Source: Levilactobacillus koreensis JCM 16448
Lineage (GTDB): Bacteria > Bacillota > Bacilli > Lactobacillales > Lactobacillaceae
Direction of reading: 5' to 3'
DNA: 64,000 nt
Assembly (NCBI RefSeq): GCF_001435525.1
Contig: NZ_AZDP01000118.1
Coordinates: 13,812 to 77,811, forward strand
The position numbers were made by a program, and so were the translations under genes. Below the pieces are notes generated by a model, which was not told where the DNA came from, did no database searches, and worked only from the letters and a program-made list of their open reading frames with translations. Shown here piece by piece: positions 55,718 to 64,000 of the stretch (positions within the stretch are counted from its first letter, which is position 1; every line of letters starts with the position of its first letter).

Positions 55718-55903
55718 CTACCAACTTGCCTTCTTCATGCCAGGAATTTGACCCTTGTGGGCTAATTCGCGCATGCAGATACGGCAAAGATGGAACTTTT
55801 GATAAACAGAGTGTGGACGTCCACAACGTTCGCAACGAGTATAATTCTGAGTAGAGAACTTCGCAGGACGCTTGTTCTTAGCAATTTGAGATTTCTTAGC
55901 CAA
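55718..55903 (-). CDS. rpsN: 30S ribosomal protein S14, zinc type
   Basis: The 61-residue protein has [20 protein letters not shown], giving two CxxC pairs, so it is the zinc-binding short S14. Its place between rplE and rpsH is normal. Confidence 0.98.
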   Translation of the reverse strand: MAKKSQIAKNKRPAKFSTQNYTRCERCGRPHSVYQKFHLCRICMRELAHKGQIPGMKKASW

Positions 55904-55923
55904 TTTGTGTGAACCTCCTTAAA

Positions 55924-56466
55924 TTAGTGTGCAAACGGCATACCGAATTGAGTCAGCAATTCGCGTGACTCTTCATCAGTATTAGCCGTGGTAACGATAA
56001 CGATGTCCAAACCACGAACACGGTTAACGTTGTCAAAGTTGATTTCTGGGAAAATTAATTGTTCCTTAACACCCAAAGTGTAGTTCCCACGACCATCAAA
56101 GGCACGAGAGCTAACACCACGGAAGTCACGAACACGTGGCAATGACACGTTGATTAACTTGTCCAGGAATTCGTACATACGGTCACCGCGGAGGGTAACC
56201 TTAGCACCGATTGACATACCTTCACGAAGACGGAAGGTTGCGATTGATTTCTTGGCCTTAGTAACCAATGGCTTTTGACCAGAAATCAAACCAAGTTCTT
56301 CAACGGCTTCGTCGAGGTTCTTAGCGTTGGAGACAGCGTCACCAACACCCATGTTCAAAACGATCTTTTCGATCTTCGGTGTTTGCATAATAGAACTGTA
56401 GCTAAATTTTTCCACCAATGATGGGGTAATTTCATTAACGTACTTTTCTTTTAAACGAGTTGACAT
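55924..56466 (-). CDS. rplE: 50S ribosomal protein L5
   Basis: The 180-residue protein has [20 protein letters not shown] and [23 protein letters not shown], the L5 signatures for 5S rRNA binding. Confidence 0.98.
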   Translation of the reverse strand: MSTRLKEKYVNEITPSLVEKFSYSSIMQTPKIEKIVLNMGVGDAVSNAKNLDEAVEELGLISGQKPLVTKAKKSIATFRLREGMSIGAKVTLRGDRMYEFLDKLINVSLPRVRDFRGVSSRAFDGRGNYTLGVKEQLIFPEINFDNVNRVRGLDIVIVTTANTDEESRELLTQFGMPFAH

Positions 56467-56491
56467 GAAATTATGTTCCTCCTTTCAGTGA

Positions 56492-56803
56492 TTATTTGTC
56501 GATGGTTTCGCCGGACTTTTTAGCGAACCGGACTTTGTGACCATCTTCAACTCGAACGCCAAGCCGGGTGGGTTCGTTGTTCGAAGGATCGATGAGCATT
56601 ACGTTGGATGCGTGAATTGGTGCTTCAATATCAATAATTCCGCCTTGGGGATTAGATTGAGAAGCTTTTTGGTGCTTCTTAATCATATTGACGCCTTTAA
56701 CGATCACGCGGTTCTTGGCATTCAGGACTTTGGAAACAGTTCCTTCTTTACCTTTATCCTTGCCAGCAATCACGCGGACCTTGTCACCAGTTTTAATAAG
56801 CAT
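56492..56803 (-). CDS. rplX: 50S ribosomal protein L24
   Basis: The 103-residue protein begins [20 protein letters not shown], the L24 KOW motif. I chose the ATG at 56803, 11 bases after GGAGG; the frame is open to 56830 but the extra nine residues include the ribosome binding site. Confidence 0.97.
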   Translation of the reverse strand: MLIKTGDKVRVIAGKDKGKEGTVSKVLNAKNRVIVKGVNMIKKHQKASQSNPQGGIIDIEAPIHASNVMLIDPSNNEPTRLGVRVEDGHKVRFAKKSGETIDK

Positions 56804-56839
56804 TCCTGTGGGCACCTCCTTGTTTAACACGTTTCTTAA

Positions 56840-57208
56840 TTACAGTACTTCGGGTGCTAATGAGATAATCTTCATGAAGTCGTTGTCACGTAATTCACGT
56901 GCAACTGGTCCGAAGATCCGAGTCCCTTGTGGGCTCTTGTCGTCTTTAATCAGCACTGCGGCATTTTCATCAAAACTGATGTATGAACCATCGTTACGGC
57001 GTACACGAGACTTCGTACGAACGACAACGGCCTTAACAACATCACCCTTTTTGACAACGCCACCTGGTGTTGCTTGTTTGATAGTAGCGACAATTACATC
57101 ACCAATTCCGGCGTAGCGACGCTTGGAGCCACCCAGAACCTTAATGGTCAGAATTTCCCGGGCGCCGGAGTTGTCGGCAACCTTTAAACGGCTTTCTTGT
57201 TGGATCAC
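56840..57208 (-). CDS. rplN: 50S ribosomal protein L14
   Basis: The 122-residue protein begins [20 protein letters not shown] and ends [13 protein letters not shown], as L14, which contacts 16S rRNA at a subunit bridge. Confidence 0.98.
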   Translation of the reverse strand: MIQQESRLKVADNSGAREILTIKVLGGSKRRYAGIGDVIVATIKQATPGGVVKKGDVVKAVVVRTKSRVRRNDGSYISFDENAAVLIKDDKSPQGTRIFGPVARELRDNDFMKIISLAPEVL

Positions 57209-57258
57209 AGCTAGTGTCCTCCCTTCAGTTCTAGTTCAGAATACGATAAAAACGACAC

Positions 57259-57525
57259 CTAAATGATTACTGCTTTTTCAACAATGTCGACTAAGCGGAA
57301 CCGCTTGGTAGCAGACAGAGGACGAGTTTCCATGATTTCAACAATGTCGCCAGTGTGGGCTTCGTTGTTTTCGTCATGTGCCTTGTACTTCTTGGAGTAC
57401 TTGACACGCTTGCCATATCGTGCATCAGTCTTCGTCGTTTCTACAACGACAGTGATCGTCTTTTCCATTTTGTCGGAAACGACACGACCACGGTAAACCT
57501 TGCGGTTATTACGTGCATCACTCAT
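57259..57525 (-). CDS. rpsQ: 30S ribosomal protein S17
   Basis: The 88-residue protein shows [19 protein letters not shown] and [20 protein letters not shown], the S17 pattern. Confidence 0.98.
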   Translation of the reverse strand: MSDARNNRKVYRGRVVSDKMEKTITVVVETTKTDARYGKRVKYSKKYKAHDENNEAHTGDIVEIMETRPLSATKRFRLVDIVEKAVII

Positions 57526-57553
57526 GTATTAGTGACCTCCTTCTTATCGTATT

Positions 57554-57748
57554 CTACTTGTTCAGTTCTTGTTGGCGAAGAGCGGTTTTGATCCGCGCAA
57601 TGTTCTTACGAACCTGCTTCAACCGTGCGGTGTTTTCCAATTGACCAGTAGCTAATTGGAAACGCAAGTTGAATAACTCGTCCTTGTAGCTCTTTTCTTT
57701 ATCGAGCATTTCAGCAGTGGTTAATTCGTTGATTTCTTTAGTCTTCAT
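57554..57748 (-). CDS. rpmC: 50S ribosomal protein L29
   Basis: The 64-residue protein begins [21 protein letters not shown] chose the ATG at 57748, 8 bases after AGGTGG; the in-frame GTG at 57760 is part of that site. The start overlaps the rplP end by 11 bases, so the two are coupled. Confidence 0.97.
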   Translation of the reverse strand: MKTKEINELTTAEMLDKEKSYKDELFNLRFQLATGQLENTARLKQVRKNIARIKTALRQQELNK

Positions 57749-58172
57749 TAGATTCGCCACCTACTTCCTCTCGGGTTAAAACCTTAGTGCGAACGGGAAG
57801 TTTCATGGCAGCAAGGCGCAATGCTTCACGGGCAGTTTCTTCAGAAACGCCACCCACTTCAAACATAATCTTGCCACGCTTAACTGGGGCTACCCAGCCA
57901 TCAGGCGTACCTTTACCATTACCCATCCGGACCCCAACACCTTTACTGGTGTAGGATTTGTGAGGGAAAATCTTGATCCAAACTTTCCCACCACGCTTCA
58001 TGTAACGTGTAATTGCCACACGGGCAGCTTCGATTTGACGGTTGGTAATCCACTTGGAATCCAACGCTTGCAAACCGTAGTCACCGAAAGCGACGCTCTT
58101 GCCACCCTTGGATTCGCCACGAAGCTTACCACGGTGGACACGACGGAACTTTACTCGCTTAGGTACCAGCAT
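57738..58172 (-). CDS. rplP: 50S ribosomal protein L16
   Basis: The 144-residue protein begins [20 protein letters not shown] and contains [20 protein letters not shown], as L16 near the peptidyl-transferase centre. Confidence 0.98.
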   Translation of the reverse strand: MLVPKRVKFRRVHRGKLRGESKGGKSVAFGDYGLQALDSKWITNRQIEAARVAITRYMKRGGKVWIKIFPHKSYTSKGVGVRMGNGKGTPDGWVAPVKRGKIMFEVGGVSEETAREALRLAAMKLPVRTKVLTREEVGGESNED

Positions 58173-58174
58173 GC

Positions 58175-58834
58175 TTATTTCCCTCCTTGTCCGTTAGTTT
58201 GTTTCTTTTCGGGAAGAACTTCACCACGGTAGATCCAGGTCTTAACACCTAAAGAACCATAAGTAGTGTGAGCTTCAACCCATGCATAGTCAATATCAGC
58301 ACGTAACGTGTGCAATGGAACCGTACCTTCAGCATAGCTTTCGACACGGGACATATCAGCACCGTTTAAACGACCAGCGACTTGCGTCTTAACACCCTTG
58401 GCGCCAGAACGCATCGTCCGTTGCATCGTTCCACGCATTGCACGACGGAAAGCAACACGGCCTTCCAATTGACGAGCAATGTTTTCGCCGACCAACTTAG
58501 CATCCAAATCTGGCTTCTTGATTTCCACGATGTTGATGTGGACACGTTTGCCAGTTAAGTCGTTCAATTCCTTACGGAGATTTTCGACTTCGGAACCACC
58601 CTTACCAATTACCATCCCTGGCTTGGCAGTGTGAATTGAGATGTTGACGCGGTTTGCAGCCCGTTCAATCTCAACAGTTGATACAGAAGCGTCAACCAGA
58701 CGCTTTTCGATAAATTTACGGATTTGAAGGTCTTCCTTCAGGTAAGCAGCGAAATCCTTTTCAGCATACCACTTTGCTTCCCAGTCGCGAATGATACCGA
58801 CCCGTAATCCAGTTGGATTTACTTTTTGACCCAC
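58175..58834 (-). CDS. rpsC: 30S ribosomal protein S3
   Basis: The 219-residue protein has [20 protein letters not shown], a KH domain ([18 protein letters not shown]) and [15 protein letters not shown], as S3 at the mRNA entry. Confidence 0.98.
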   Translation of the reverse strand: MGQKVNPTGLRVGIIRDWEAKWYAEKDFAAYLKEDLQIRKFIEKRLVDASVSTVEIERAANRVNISIHTAKPGMVIGKGGSEVENLRKELNDLTGKRVHINIVEIKKPDLDAKLVGENIARQLEGRVAFRRAMRGTMQRTMRSGAKGVKTQVAGRLNGADMSRVESYAEGTVPLHTLRADIDYAWVEAHTTYGSLGVKTWIYRGEVLPEKKQTNGQGGK

Positions 58835-58837
58835 GCG

Positions 58838-59194
58838 TTATCCCTCCTCTTTTTCAGATACAACAACCGTAATGTGACTCGTACGCTTGTTGATTGGTGA
58901 AGCAGAGCCTTTGGCACGAGGACGGAACCGCTTAAGGGTTGGTCCTTCGTTCACATAGGCTTCGCTAACAACTAGATCTTGACGATCTAAGTCAAAATTA
59001 TTTTCTGCATTAGCAATTGCAGAGTTCAATACCTTTGCCACAACCGGTGATGCTCCACGTGGTGTGAACTTTAAGATAGCGATTGCTTCAGCAACGCTCT
59101 TGCCGCGGATAAGATCGATGACAAGGCGGACTTTGCGAGCAGCAATCCGAACCGTCTTAGCAGTCGCTTGCGCTGATGTAACTTGTTCAGCCAT
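58838..59194 (-). CDS. rplV: 50S ribosomal protein L22
   Basis: The 118-residue protein has [20 protein letters not shown] and [20 protein letters not shown], the latter forming the tunnel loop that affects macrolide response. Confidence 0.98.
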   Translation of the reverse strand: MAEQVTSAQATAKTVRIAARKVRLVIDLIRGKSVAEAIAILKFTPRGASPVVAKVLNSAIANAENNFDLDRQDLVVSEAYVNEGPTLKRFRPRAKGSASPINKRTSHITVVVSEKEEG

Positions 59195-59210
59195 TAGTTA
59201 ATCCTCCTTA

Positions 59211-59486
59211 TCAACGAGTTTTCTTGTCGTCGCCACCATGACCACGGAATGTCCGGGTTGGTACGAATTCGCCAAGCTTGTGGCCTACCATGTCTTCTTG
59301 AACGTAAACTGGTACGTGCTTCCGTCCATCATAAACTGCGATAGTTAAACCAACAAAGCTAGGGAAAATAGTAGACCGACGGGACCAGGTCTTGATGACA
59401 GCCTTTTTGTCTTGATCCTTTTGCGCATCAACCTTTTTCAGTAAGTGCGCATCGGCGAAAGGTCCTTTTTTCAAACTACGACCCAT
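59211..59486 (-). CDS. rpsS: 30S ribosomal protein S19
   Basis: The 91-residue protein begins [20 protein letters not shown] and has [20 protein letters not shown], as S19 of the subunit head. Confidence 0.98.
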   Translation of the reverse strand: MGRSLKKGPFADAHLLKKVDAQKDQDKKAVIKTWSRRSTIFPSFVGLTIAVYDGRKHVPVYVQEDMVGHKLGEFVPTRTFRGHGGDDKKTR

Positions 59487-59564
59487 TATGAAACCTCCTC
59501 TACTTGTGGCGCATCGTCTAAAACGATGATCACCAGGTCTCTTGACATCCGGTAAACCGGATTA

Positions 59565-60413
59565 TTACATCTTGGAACCTTTACGACGACGAACGATGAA
59601 CTTGTTGCTCTTGTTCTTCTTCGAACGCGTCTTCTTACCAACGGTCTTCTTACCCCATGGAGAAAGAGGAGATGGTAAACCAACAGGTGCTTTACCTTCA
59701 CCACCACCATGTGGGTGATCGTTAGGGTTCATTACAGAACCACGAACGTGTGGACGTTGACCGCCCCAACGGGTACGACCGGCTTTACCGACGTTAACCA
59801 ATTCGTGTTCTTCATTACCAACGGCACCGATAGTCGCACGGTTAACGCCCAAGATCATCCGAACTTCACCGGAAGATAGACGAACTAACACGTACTTTTC
59901 ATCGTTAGCTTTACCTAACAATTGAGCTGAAGTCCCAGCAGAACGAACCAATTGGCCACCCTTACCTGGCTTCAATTCAATGTTGTGAATAACAGTTCCA
60001 AAAGGAATGTTCTTCAATGGTAACGTGTTACCAACCTTGATATCAGCTTCTGGACCAGATTGAACTTGTGCGCCAACCTTTAAGCCCTTAGGTGCGATGA
60101 TGTATGACTTAACACCATCAGCGTAAACGAGCAAGGCAATGTTAGCAGTACGGTTAGGATCGTATTCGATAGCCTTAACAGTAGCTGGAACGTCGTCCTT
60201 GATTCGTTTGAAGTCGATGATCCGGTATTGACGCTTGTTACCACCGCCACGATGACGGACAGTCATTTTACCAGCGTTGTTACGGCCGGCGGTATGGCTT
60301 TGTGAATCAAGCAATGACTTTTCAGGAGTCGTCTTAGTGATGACGTCTTTGTAAACCAAGCTCGTCATATTACGACGACCATTGCTTGTTGGTTTGTATT
60401 TCTTAATCGCCAC
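59565..60413 (-). CDS. rplB: 50S ribosomal protein L2
   Basis: The 282-residue protein has [20 protein letters not shown] at its start and the [17 protein letters not shown] loop with the conserved histidine near the peptidyl-transferase centre. The 78-base gap to rpsS shows nothing clear. Confidence 0.98.
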   Translation of the reverse strand: MAIKKYKPTSNGRRNMTSLVYKDVITKTTPEKSLLDSQSHTAGRNNAGKMTVRHRGGGNKRQYRIIDFKRIKDDVPATVKAIEYDPNRTANIALLVYADGVKSYIIAPKGLKVGAQVQSGPEADIKVGNTLPLKNIPFGTVIHNIELKPGKGGQLVRSAGTSAQLLGKANDEKYVLVRLSSGEVRMILGVNRATIGAVGNEEHELVNVGKAGRTRWGGQRPHVRGSVMNPNDHPHGGGEGKAPVGLPSPLSPWGKKTVGKKTRSKKNKSNKFIVRRRKGSKM

Positions 60414-60439
60414 GTTATTTCCCTCCTATATCTGAAATT

Positions 60440-60727
60440 TTATTCTTCGTTGAATAACTTGATTTCTTTTGAGTCGGCAGATAAGCTGACAATGGCCTTA
60501 CGACGCTTCTTAGTGTAGCCTTCGTAACGTCCTTGACGCTTCTTCTTACCCTTTAAGTTCATGATGTTGACCTTAACAACCTTAACATCAAAGATGTCTT
60601 CAATGGCATGCTTGACTTGTGTCTTGGTTGCTCGTACGTCAACGTCAAAGGTGTAACGCTTGTCGTCCATAGTTGCCATCGTAGCTTCGGTAACAACTGG
60701 GCGTAAAATAATGTCACGTGATTCCAT
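60440..60727 (-). CDS. rplW: 50S ribosomal protein L23
   Basis: The 95-residue protein shows [20 protein letters not shown] and [20 protein letters not shown]23 docks SRP and trigger factor at the tunnel exit. It overlaps rplD by 1 base. Confidence 0.98.
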   Translation of the reverse strand: MESRDIILRPVVTEATMATMDDKRYTFDVDVRATKTQVKHAIEDIFDVKVVKVNIMNLKGKKKRQGRYEGYTKKRRKAIVSLSADSKEIKLFNEE

Positions 60728-61350
60728 TATGCGAGCACCTCCTCTACTTGAGAAAGAGCTGGTTGGGTAATCACTAACTTGTCCGCAGCGGCGATATCAA
60801 GGACATTCAAGCTCTTGGCTGGAATAACCTTAACGTTAGCTAAGTTACGGGCTGCTAAAGCAGCAGTTACGTTGTCGTCTTCAAGGACAACCAACGTCTT
60901 AGTTGTGACATTCAAACCAGCCAGCACTGCAGCAAATTCTTTTGTCTTAGGTGCGTCGAATGCTAAACCGTCAAGAACGACTAAGCTTTCGTCCAGAACC
61001 TTTTGAGAAAGAACAGACTTCAATGCTAAACGGCCAACCTTCTTAGGAAGGTGGTAACTGTAAGAACGAGGGGTAGGTCCAAAGACCACACCACCACCGA
61101 CCCATTGTGGGGAACGGATGGAACCTTGACGGGCCCGACCAGTACCCTTTTGACGCCATGGCTTCTTACCACCACCACGGACAGCACTCCGGTTCTTAAC
61201 GGCGTGTGTACCTTGGCGAAGTGAAGCTCGTTGCATCAGGATCGTGTCGTAAATAACGTTTTCGTTAGGTTCGATGCCGAAGATATCAGCGTTCAAATCA
61301 ACGTTGCCGTTTTGACTACCATCTTGCTTGTATAATGCTACGCTTGTCAT
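60727..61350 (-). CDS. rplD: 50S ribosomal protein L4
   Basis: The 207-residue protein has [20 protein letters not shown], the tunnel loop, and ends in [10 protein letters not shown]4 can act as an autoregulator of S10 operons in some bacteria; no evidence for that here beyond leader hairpins. Confidence 0.98.
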   Translation of the reverse strand: MTSVALYKQDGSQNGNVDLNADIFGIEPNENVIYDTILMQRASLRQGTHAVKNRSAVRGGGKKPWRQKGTGRARQGSIRSPQWVGGGVVFGPTPRSYSYHLPKKVGRLALKSVLSQKVLDESLVVLDGLAFDAPKTKEFAAVLAGLNVTTKTLVVLEDDNVTAALAARNLANVKVIPAKSLNVLDIAAADKLVITQPALSQVEEVLA

Positions 61351-61371
61351 TTAATTATCCTCCCTTCCTAT

Positions 61372-62022
61372 TTATTTGTCAGAATGCTTGGGACGCGGTG
61401 GGCGAACAGCACTCTTAACAGTAACGAGTGACTTGTTGGCACCAGGCACATTACCCTTAATCAACAGAACGTTGTTATCAACGTCAGCCTTAACGATCAC
61501 GAGGTTTTGGATAGTAACTTGCTTGTTACCCATCCGACCTGGGAGCTTCATGCCAGGGAATACCCGGTTAATGATGGCACCCAGAGAACCTGGACGACGG
61601 TGGTAACGAGAACCATGGGCCATAGGGCCACGGCTTTGACCATCTTTATGAATGTTACCTTGGTATCCATGACCTTTAGTGATACCAGTGACATCAACGA
61701 TGTCTCCTGCTTGGAAGGTATCAACTTTAACTTCGTCTGCTACCTTGTAATCTCCCAGCTCAACATCTCTGAATTCACGAATGAAGCGCTTAGGAGTCGT
61801 GTTTGCTTTTGCTACATGACCTTGTTCGGGCTTGTTGCTGAGTACTTCACGCTTGTCTTGGTAACCAAGTTGAATGGCATTGTAACCGTCGTTTTCCATC
61901 GTCTTAACTTGTAACACAACGTTTGGCGTTGCTTCGACAACAGTAACGGGGATTAATTCGCCAGCATCAGTGAAGACTTGCGTCATCCCGACCTTTTTCC
62001 CTAAGATTCCTTTAGTGGTCAT
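61372..62022 (-). CDS. rplC: 50S ribosomal protein L3
   Basis: The 216-residue protein begins [20 protein letters not shown] and has [19 protein letters not shown]3 is needed for early large-subunit assembly. Confidence 0.98.
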   Translation of the reverse strand: MTTKGILGKKVGMTQVFTDAGELIPVTVVEATPNVVLQVKTMENDGYNAIQLGYQDKREVLSNKPEQGHVAKANTTPKRFIREFRDVELGDYKVADEVKVDTFQAGDIVDVTGITKGHGYQGNIHKDGQSRGPMAHGSRYHRRPGSLGAIINRVFPGMKLPGRMGNKQVTIQNLVIVKADVDNNVLLIKGNVPGANKSLVTVKSAVRPPRPKHSDK

Positions 62023-62063
62023 GAGTACACCTCCGATTATATTGTATTTAGTATTCTTGAAAA

Positions 62064-62372
62064 TTATAACTTGATTTCGATGTCAACACCGCTAGGCAGG
62101 TCAAGCTTCATTAATGAGTCGACCGTCTTTGGCGTTGGGTTAACGATATCAATCAAACGCTTGTGCGTCCGCATTTCGAATTGTTCACGTGAGTCCTTAA
62201 ACTTATGTGGTGAACGTAAAACGGTGTAGATCGTCCGTTCAGTTGGTAATGGAATAGGACCTGAGATGCCGGCACCAGTTCTCTTCGCTGTTTCAACGAT
62301 CTTGTCCGCTGATTGGTCGAGGATACGATGTTCGTAAGCCTTCAACCGAATCCGAATTTTTTGTTTTGCCAT
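62064..62372 (-). CDS. rpsJ: 30S ribosomal protein S10
   Basis: The 102-residue protein begins [20 protein letters not shown] and ends [13 protein letters not shown]. It is the first gene of the operon; S10 also works in NusB-dependent antitermination. Confidence 0.98.
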   Translation of the reverse strand: MAKQKIRIRLKAYEHRILDQSADKIVETAKRTGAGISGPIPLPTERTIYTVLRSPHKFKDSREQFEMRTHKRLIDIVNPTPKTVDSLMKLDLPSGVDIEIKL

Positions 62373-62540
62373 TGTGTTCCCTCCTTCGTCTATTTTAAAA
62401 ATAAGACTAACTCCGTGGAAATTCCCGCCACACCCTCATGGCAAAGCGGCCGGGTGTGTCGCAATCTCCCACATCATCGCTTAAACTTTTGAGCCTTACC
62501 CGGGGGGCACAAATTACCCCCTGAAATTCAGCACTTGACT

Positions 62541-62569
62541 ATCATACTAAATAAAACGGCGACTGACAA
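62541..62569 (-). promoter_or_regulatory. Promoter of the S10-spc-alpha operon
   Basis: On the minus strand TTGTCA (62564-62569), a 17-base spacer and TATGAT (62541-62546) form a strong promoter. The leader of about 160 bases has two hairpins: GGGGG/CCCCC at about 62503-62523 and CACACCC/GGGTGTG at about 62430-62459. Neither ends in a U-run. Confidence 0.8.
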
Positions 62570-62666
62570 GGGTCTTGACAGAATTCCTTGAATTTTTTTG
62601 TTAAGTCACTATTCAAATTGACCGAAATCAACTTAAAAAATTGACGTCACATTTTAAGAACTGGTG

Positions 62667-63995
62667 TCAAACGCGTTTTTTCCTATTAAATAGCACTTTT
62701 GATAGTAGCCACCCAATTAAGCAAGTCACCACGTCAGCGGCCGGTTGGGCCCAAATAACCCCGTGGTAACCAAACAAAGCAGCCCCTGCCACAATCATCA
62801 CGTAGAAGACAATACCTTGACGTGCAAGCGACATAATCAGTGCACCGCTGGCTTTACCCGTACTCTGGAAGACCGTCGTGTAGACCAGCACAGCTCCCAC
62901 AAACGGCGTCGTCAACAAGAAAGCTCGTAACATGTAAGTCCCCGCAGTAATTACCGCAGCATTGTGGAGAAACAGTGCAATGATTTGTGGAGCCAGAATC
63001 ATCAGGATAATCGCAAATACTAACGCGTAAACTACCTCGACCAGTAAATCAAAGTGCAGGATCTTCTTAAACCGTGCCATGTTCTTCGCCCCAAAGGTAT
63101 ATCCAATCAGCGGTTGGGCCCCAAATGCAAACCCGACCATGACCAACATAATGATCATATAGACCTTCAAGACGATTCCCATCGCCGCCACTCGCGTTGG
63201 GCCGTAGTCCACCAAGTAGCGGTTCAAGATGGCTGTGCCAAATGCCTGCATCAGGTTGGTAATCGACCCTGGGATTCCAATGAATAGGACAGCGCCCACT
63301 AATGACCAGCTAATTCGACTGATTTTAGGATCAATTGAGATGACCTGACAGTACCGTTTGGTCAGATATACCAGTGTTCCTGCTGAAATTGTATAACCAA
63401 TCACTGTAGCTAACGCTGCACCAGCCGCACCTAACCCTAACGGAAAGATCAAGATTGGGTCCAGGATTATCGTAATCACCGTTCCAACCATCGTCCCAAT
63501 CATCGACTGGGTCGCAAAACCTTCCGTCCGAATCAGGTTACCGGGTACAATCGACACAATAATTGGCATGGCTCCGGCCGCCATAATGCGATAAAACTGT
63601 GAGGCATACGGATAGGTTGCGGGCGTTGCCCCTAGCATATGTAAGATTGGTCGATCAAAAACCAGCAAGAGAACTGTCGTAATCAAGCCAAAAACGACCG
63701 ACCCATACAGGCAAAAACTACTGACCCGGCTCCCAGTGTAATTCGCCTTTTCCCCCAGTAACCGTGAAATCAGCGAGCTCCCACCTAAGCCAAAGATATC
63801 GCCAATCGCAATCAGTAACGAGAATAAGGGCGTACATAACGCGACTCCCGCCACCAAATTCGTATTCTGCGTTTGCGAAACGAAAAACGTATCGGCTAAA
63901 TTATAAATCATACTGGCAACCATACTCAGAACAACCGGTAAGGCCAGCTTAAAATAGGCCCGCGGAATCGAGGACCGTTCAAACAGTTCTTCCAT
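62667..63995 (-). CDS. MATE-family efflux transporter
   Basis: The 442-residue protein has 12 hydrophobic segments in two similar halves and the MATE start RAYFKLALPVVLSMVASMIYNLADTFFVSQ, then GLGGSSLISRLLGEK and GFAFGAQPLIGYTFGAKN. Such proteins export cationic drugs or metabolites with Na+ or H+. It is close to YeeO/MepA-type members, with unknown substrate. The ATG lies 5 bases from the window edge, so its promoter is not visible. Confidence 0.93.
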   Translation of the reverse strand: MEELFERSSIPRAYFKLALPVVLSMVASMIYNLADTFFVSQTQNTNLVAGVALCTPLFSLLIAIGDIFGLGGSSLISRLLGEKANYTGSRVSSFCLYGSVVFGLITTVLLLVFDRPILHMLGATPATYPYASQFYRIMAAGAMPIIVSIVPGNLIRTEGFATQSMIGTMVGTVITIILDPILIFPLGLGAAGAALATVIGYTISAGTLVYLTKRYCQVISIDPKISRISWSLVGAVLFIGIPGSITNLMQAFGTAILNRYLVDYGPTRVAAMGIVLKVYMIIMLVMVGFAFGAQPLIGYTFGAKNMARFKKILHFDLLVEVVYALVFAIILMILAPQIIALFLHNAAVITAGTYMLRAFLLTTPFVGAVLVYTTVFQSTGKASGALIMSLARQGIVFYVMIVAGAALFGYHGVIWAQPAADVVTCLIGWLLSKVLFNRKKRV

Positions 63996-64000
63996 AACTC

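Overview
The window comes from a Gram-positive bacterium of the family Lactobacillaceae. Signs of this are strong AGGAGG-type ribosome binding sites, a Firmicutes S10-spc-alpha ribosomal operon with ecfA1-ecfA2-ecfT-truA-rplM-rpsI behind it, a four-cysteine S14, an asparagine T-box, cre-like sites and MucBP-type domains. The mid-to-high GC of most of the window would suit Levilactobacillus or a relative. The genus is inference, not shown by the sequence.

Positions 1-34000 hold two exopolysaccharide (EPS) loci in tandem, both on the minus strand. Locus A (about 14540 down to 310) is clearly AT-rich. In transcription order it has a chain-length regulator/BY-kinase/PHP phosphatase trio (wzd-wze-wzb), a priming sugar-phosphate transferase, a DUF4422 glycosyltransferase, three further glycosyltransferases, a TagF-like glycerophosphotransferase, a probable galactofuranosyltransferase, a Wzy-like polymerase, UDP-galactopyranose mutase (glf), a Wzx flippase and a last glycosyltransferase. 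A partial IS30-family transposase lies beyond it at the window edge. Locus B (about 32600 down to 14640) is GC-richer. It has a second glf, priming transferase, flippase, Wzz-like protein and polymerase, several rhamnosyl/galactofuranosyl-type transferases, all four dTDP-L-rhamnose genes (rmlA, C, B, D), two membrane-anchored MucBP/GH43-like propeller proteins, a secreted SGNH-hydrolase lipoprotein next to a truncated acyltransferase, and an LCP (LytR-CpsA-Psr) ligase. A second LCP gene lies just upstream of locus B. Each LCP gene is followed by a similar terminator and then by a similar EPS promoter/leader, so the two loci look co-regulated. Locus B has no kinase or phosphatase of its own.

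Positions 34000-43500 are mixed housekeeping and accessory DNA: lipoate-protein ligase with cre-like sites, an amino-acid permease with a palindromic operator over its start site, a small DsrE-like protein, T-box-controlled asnA, two tiny membrane proteins, a solitary Panacea/SocA (DUF4065) antitoxin-like gene, a Phd/RelE-type toxin-antitoxin pair whose promoter resembles that of the DUF4065 gene, and a TrkA/TrkH-type potassium uptake pair.

Positions 43500-62400 are conserved core: rplM-rpsI, truA, the ECF transporter module, and the run from rpsJ to rplQ with secY, adk, infA and rpoA. A MATE-family exporter occupies the right edge. The most interesting places are the paired EPS leaders, two abutting tiny ORFs behind LCP1, the MucBP-GH43 pair, and the DUF4065 gene with its small membrane-peptide neighbours.
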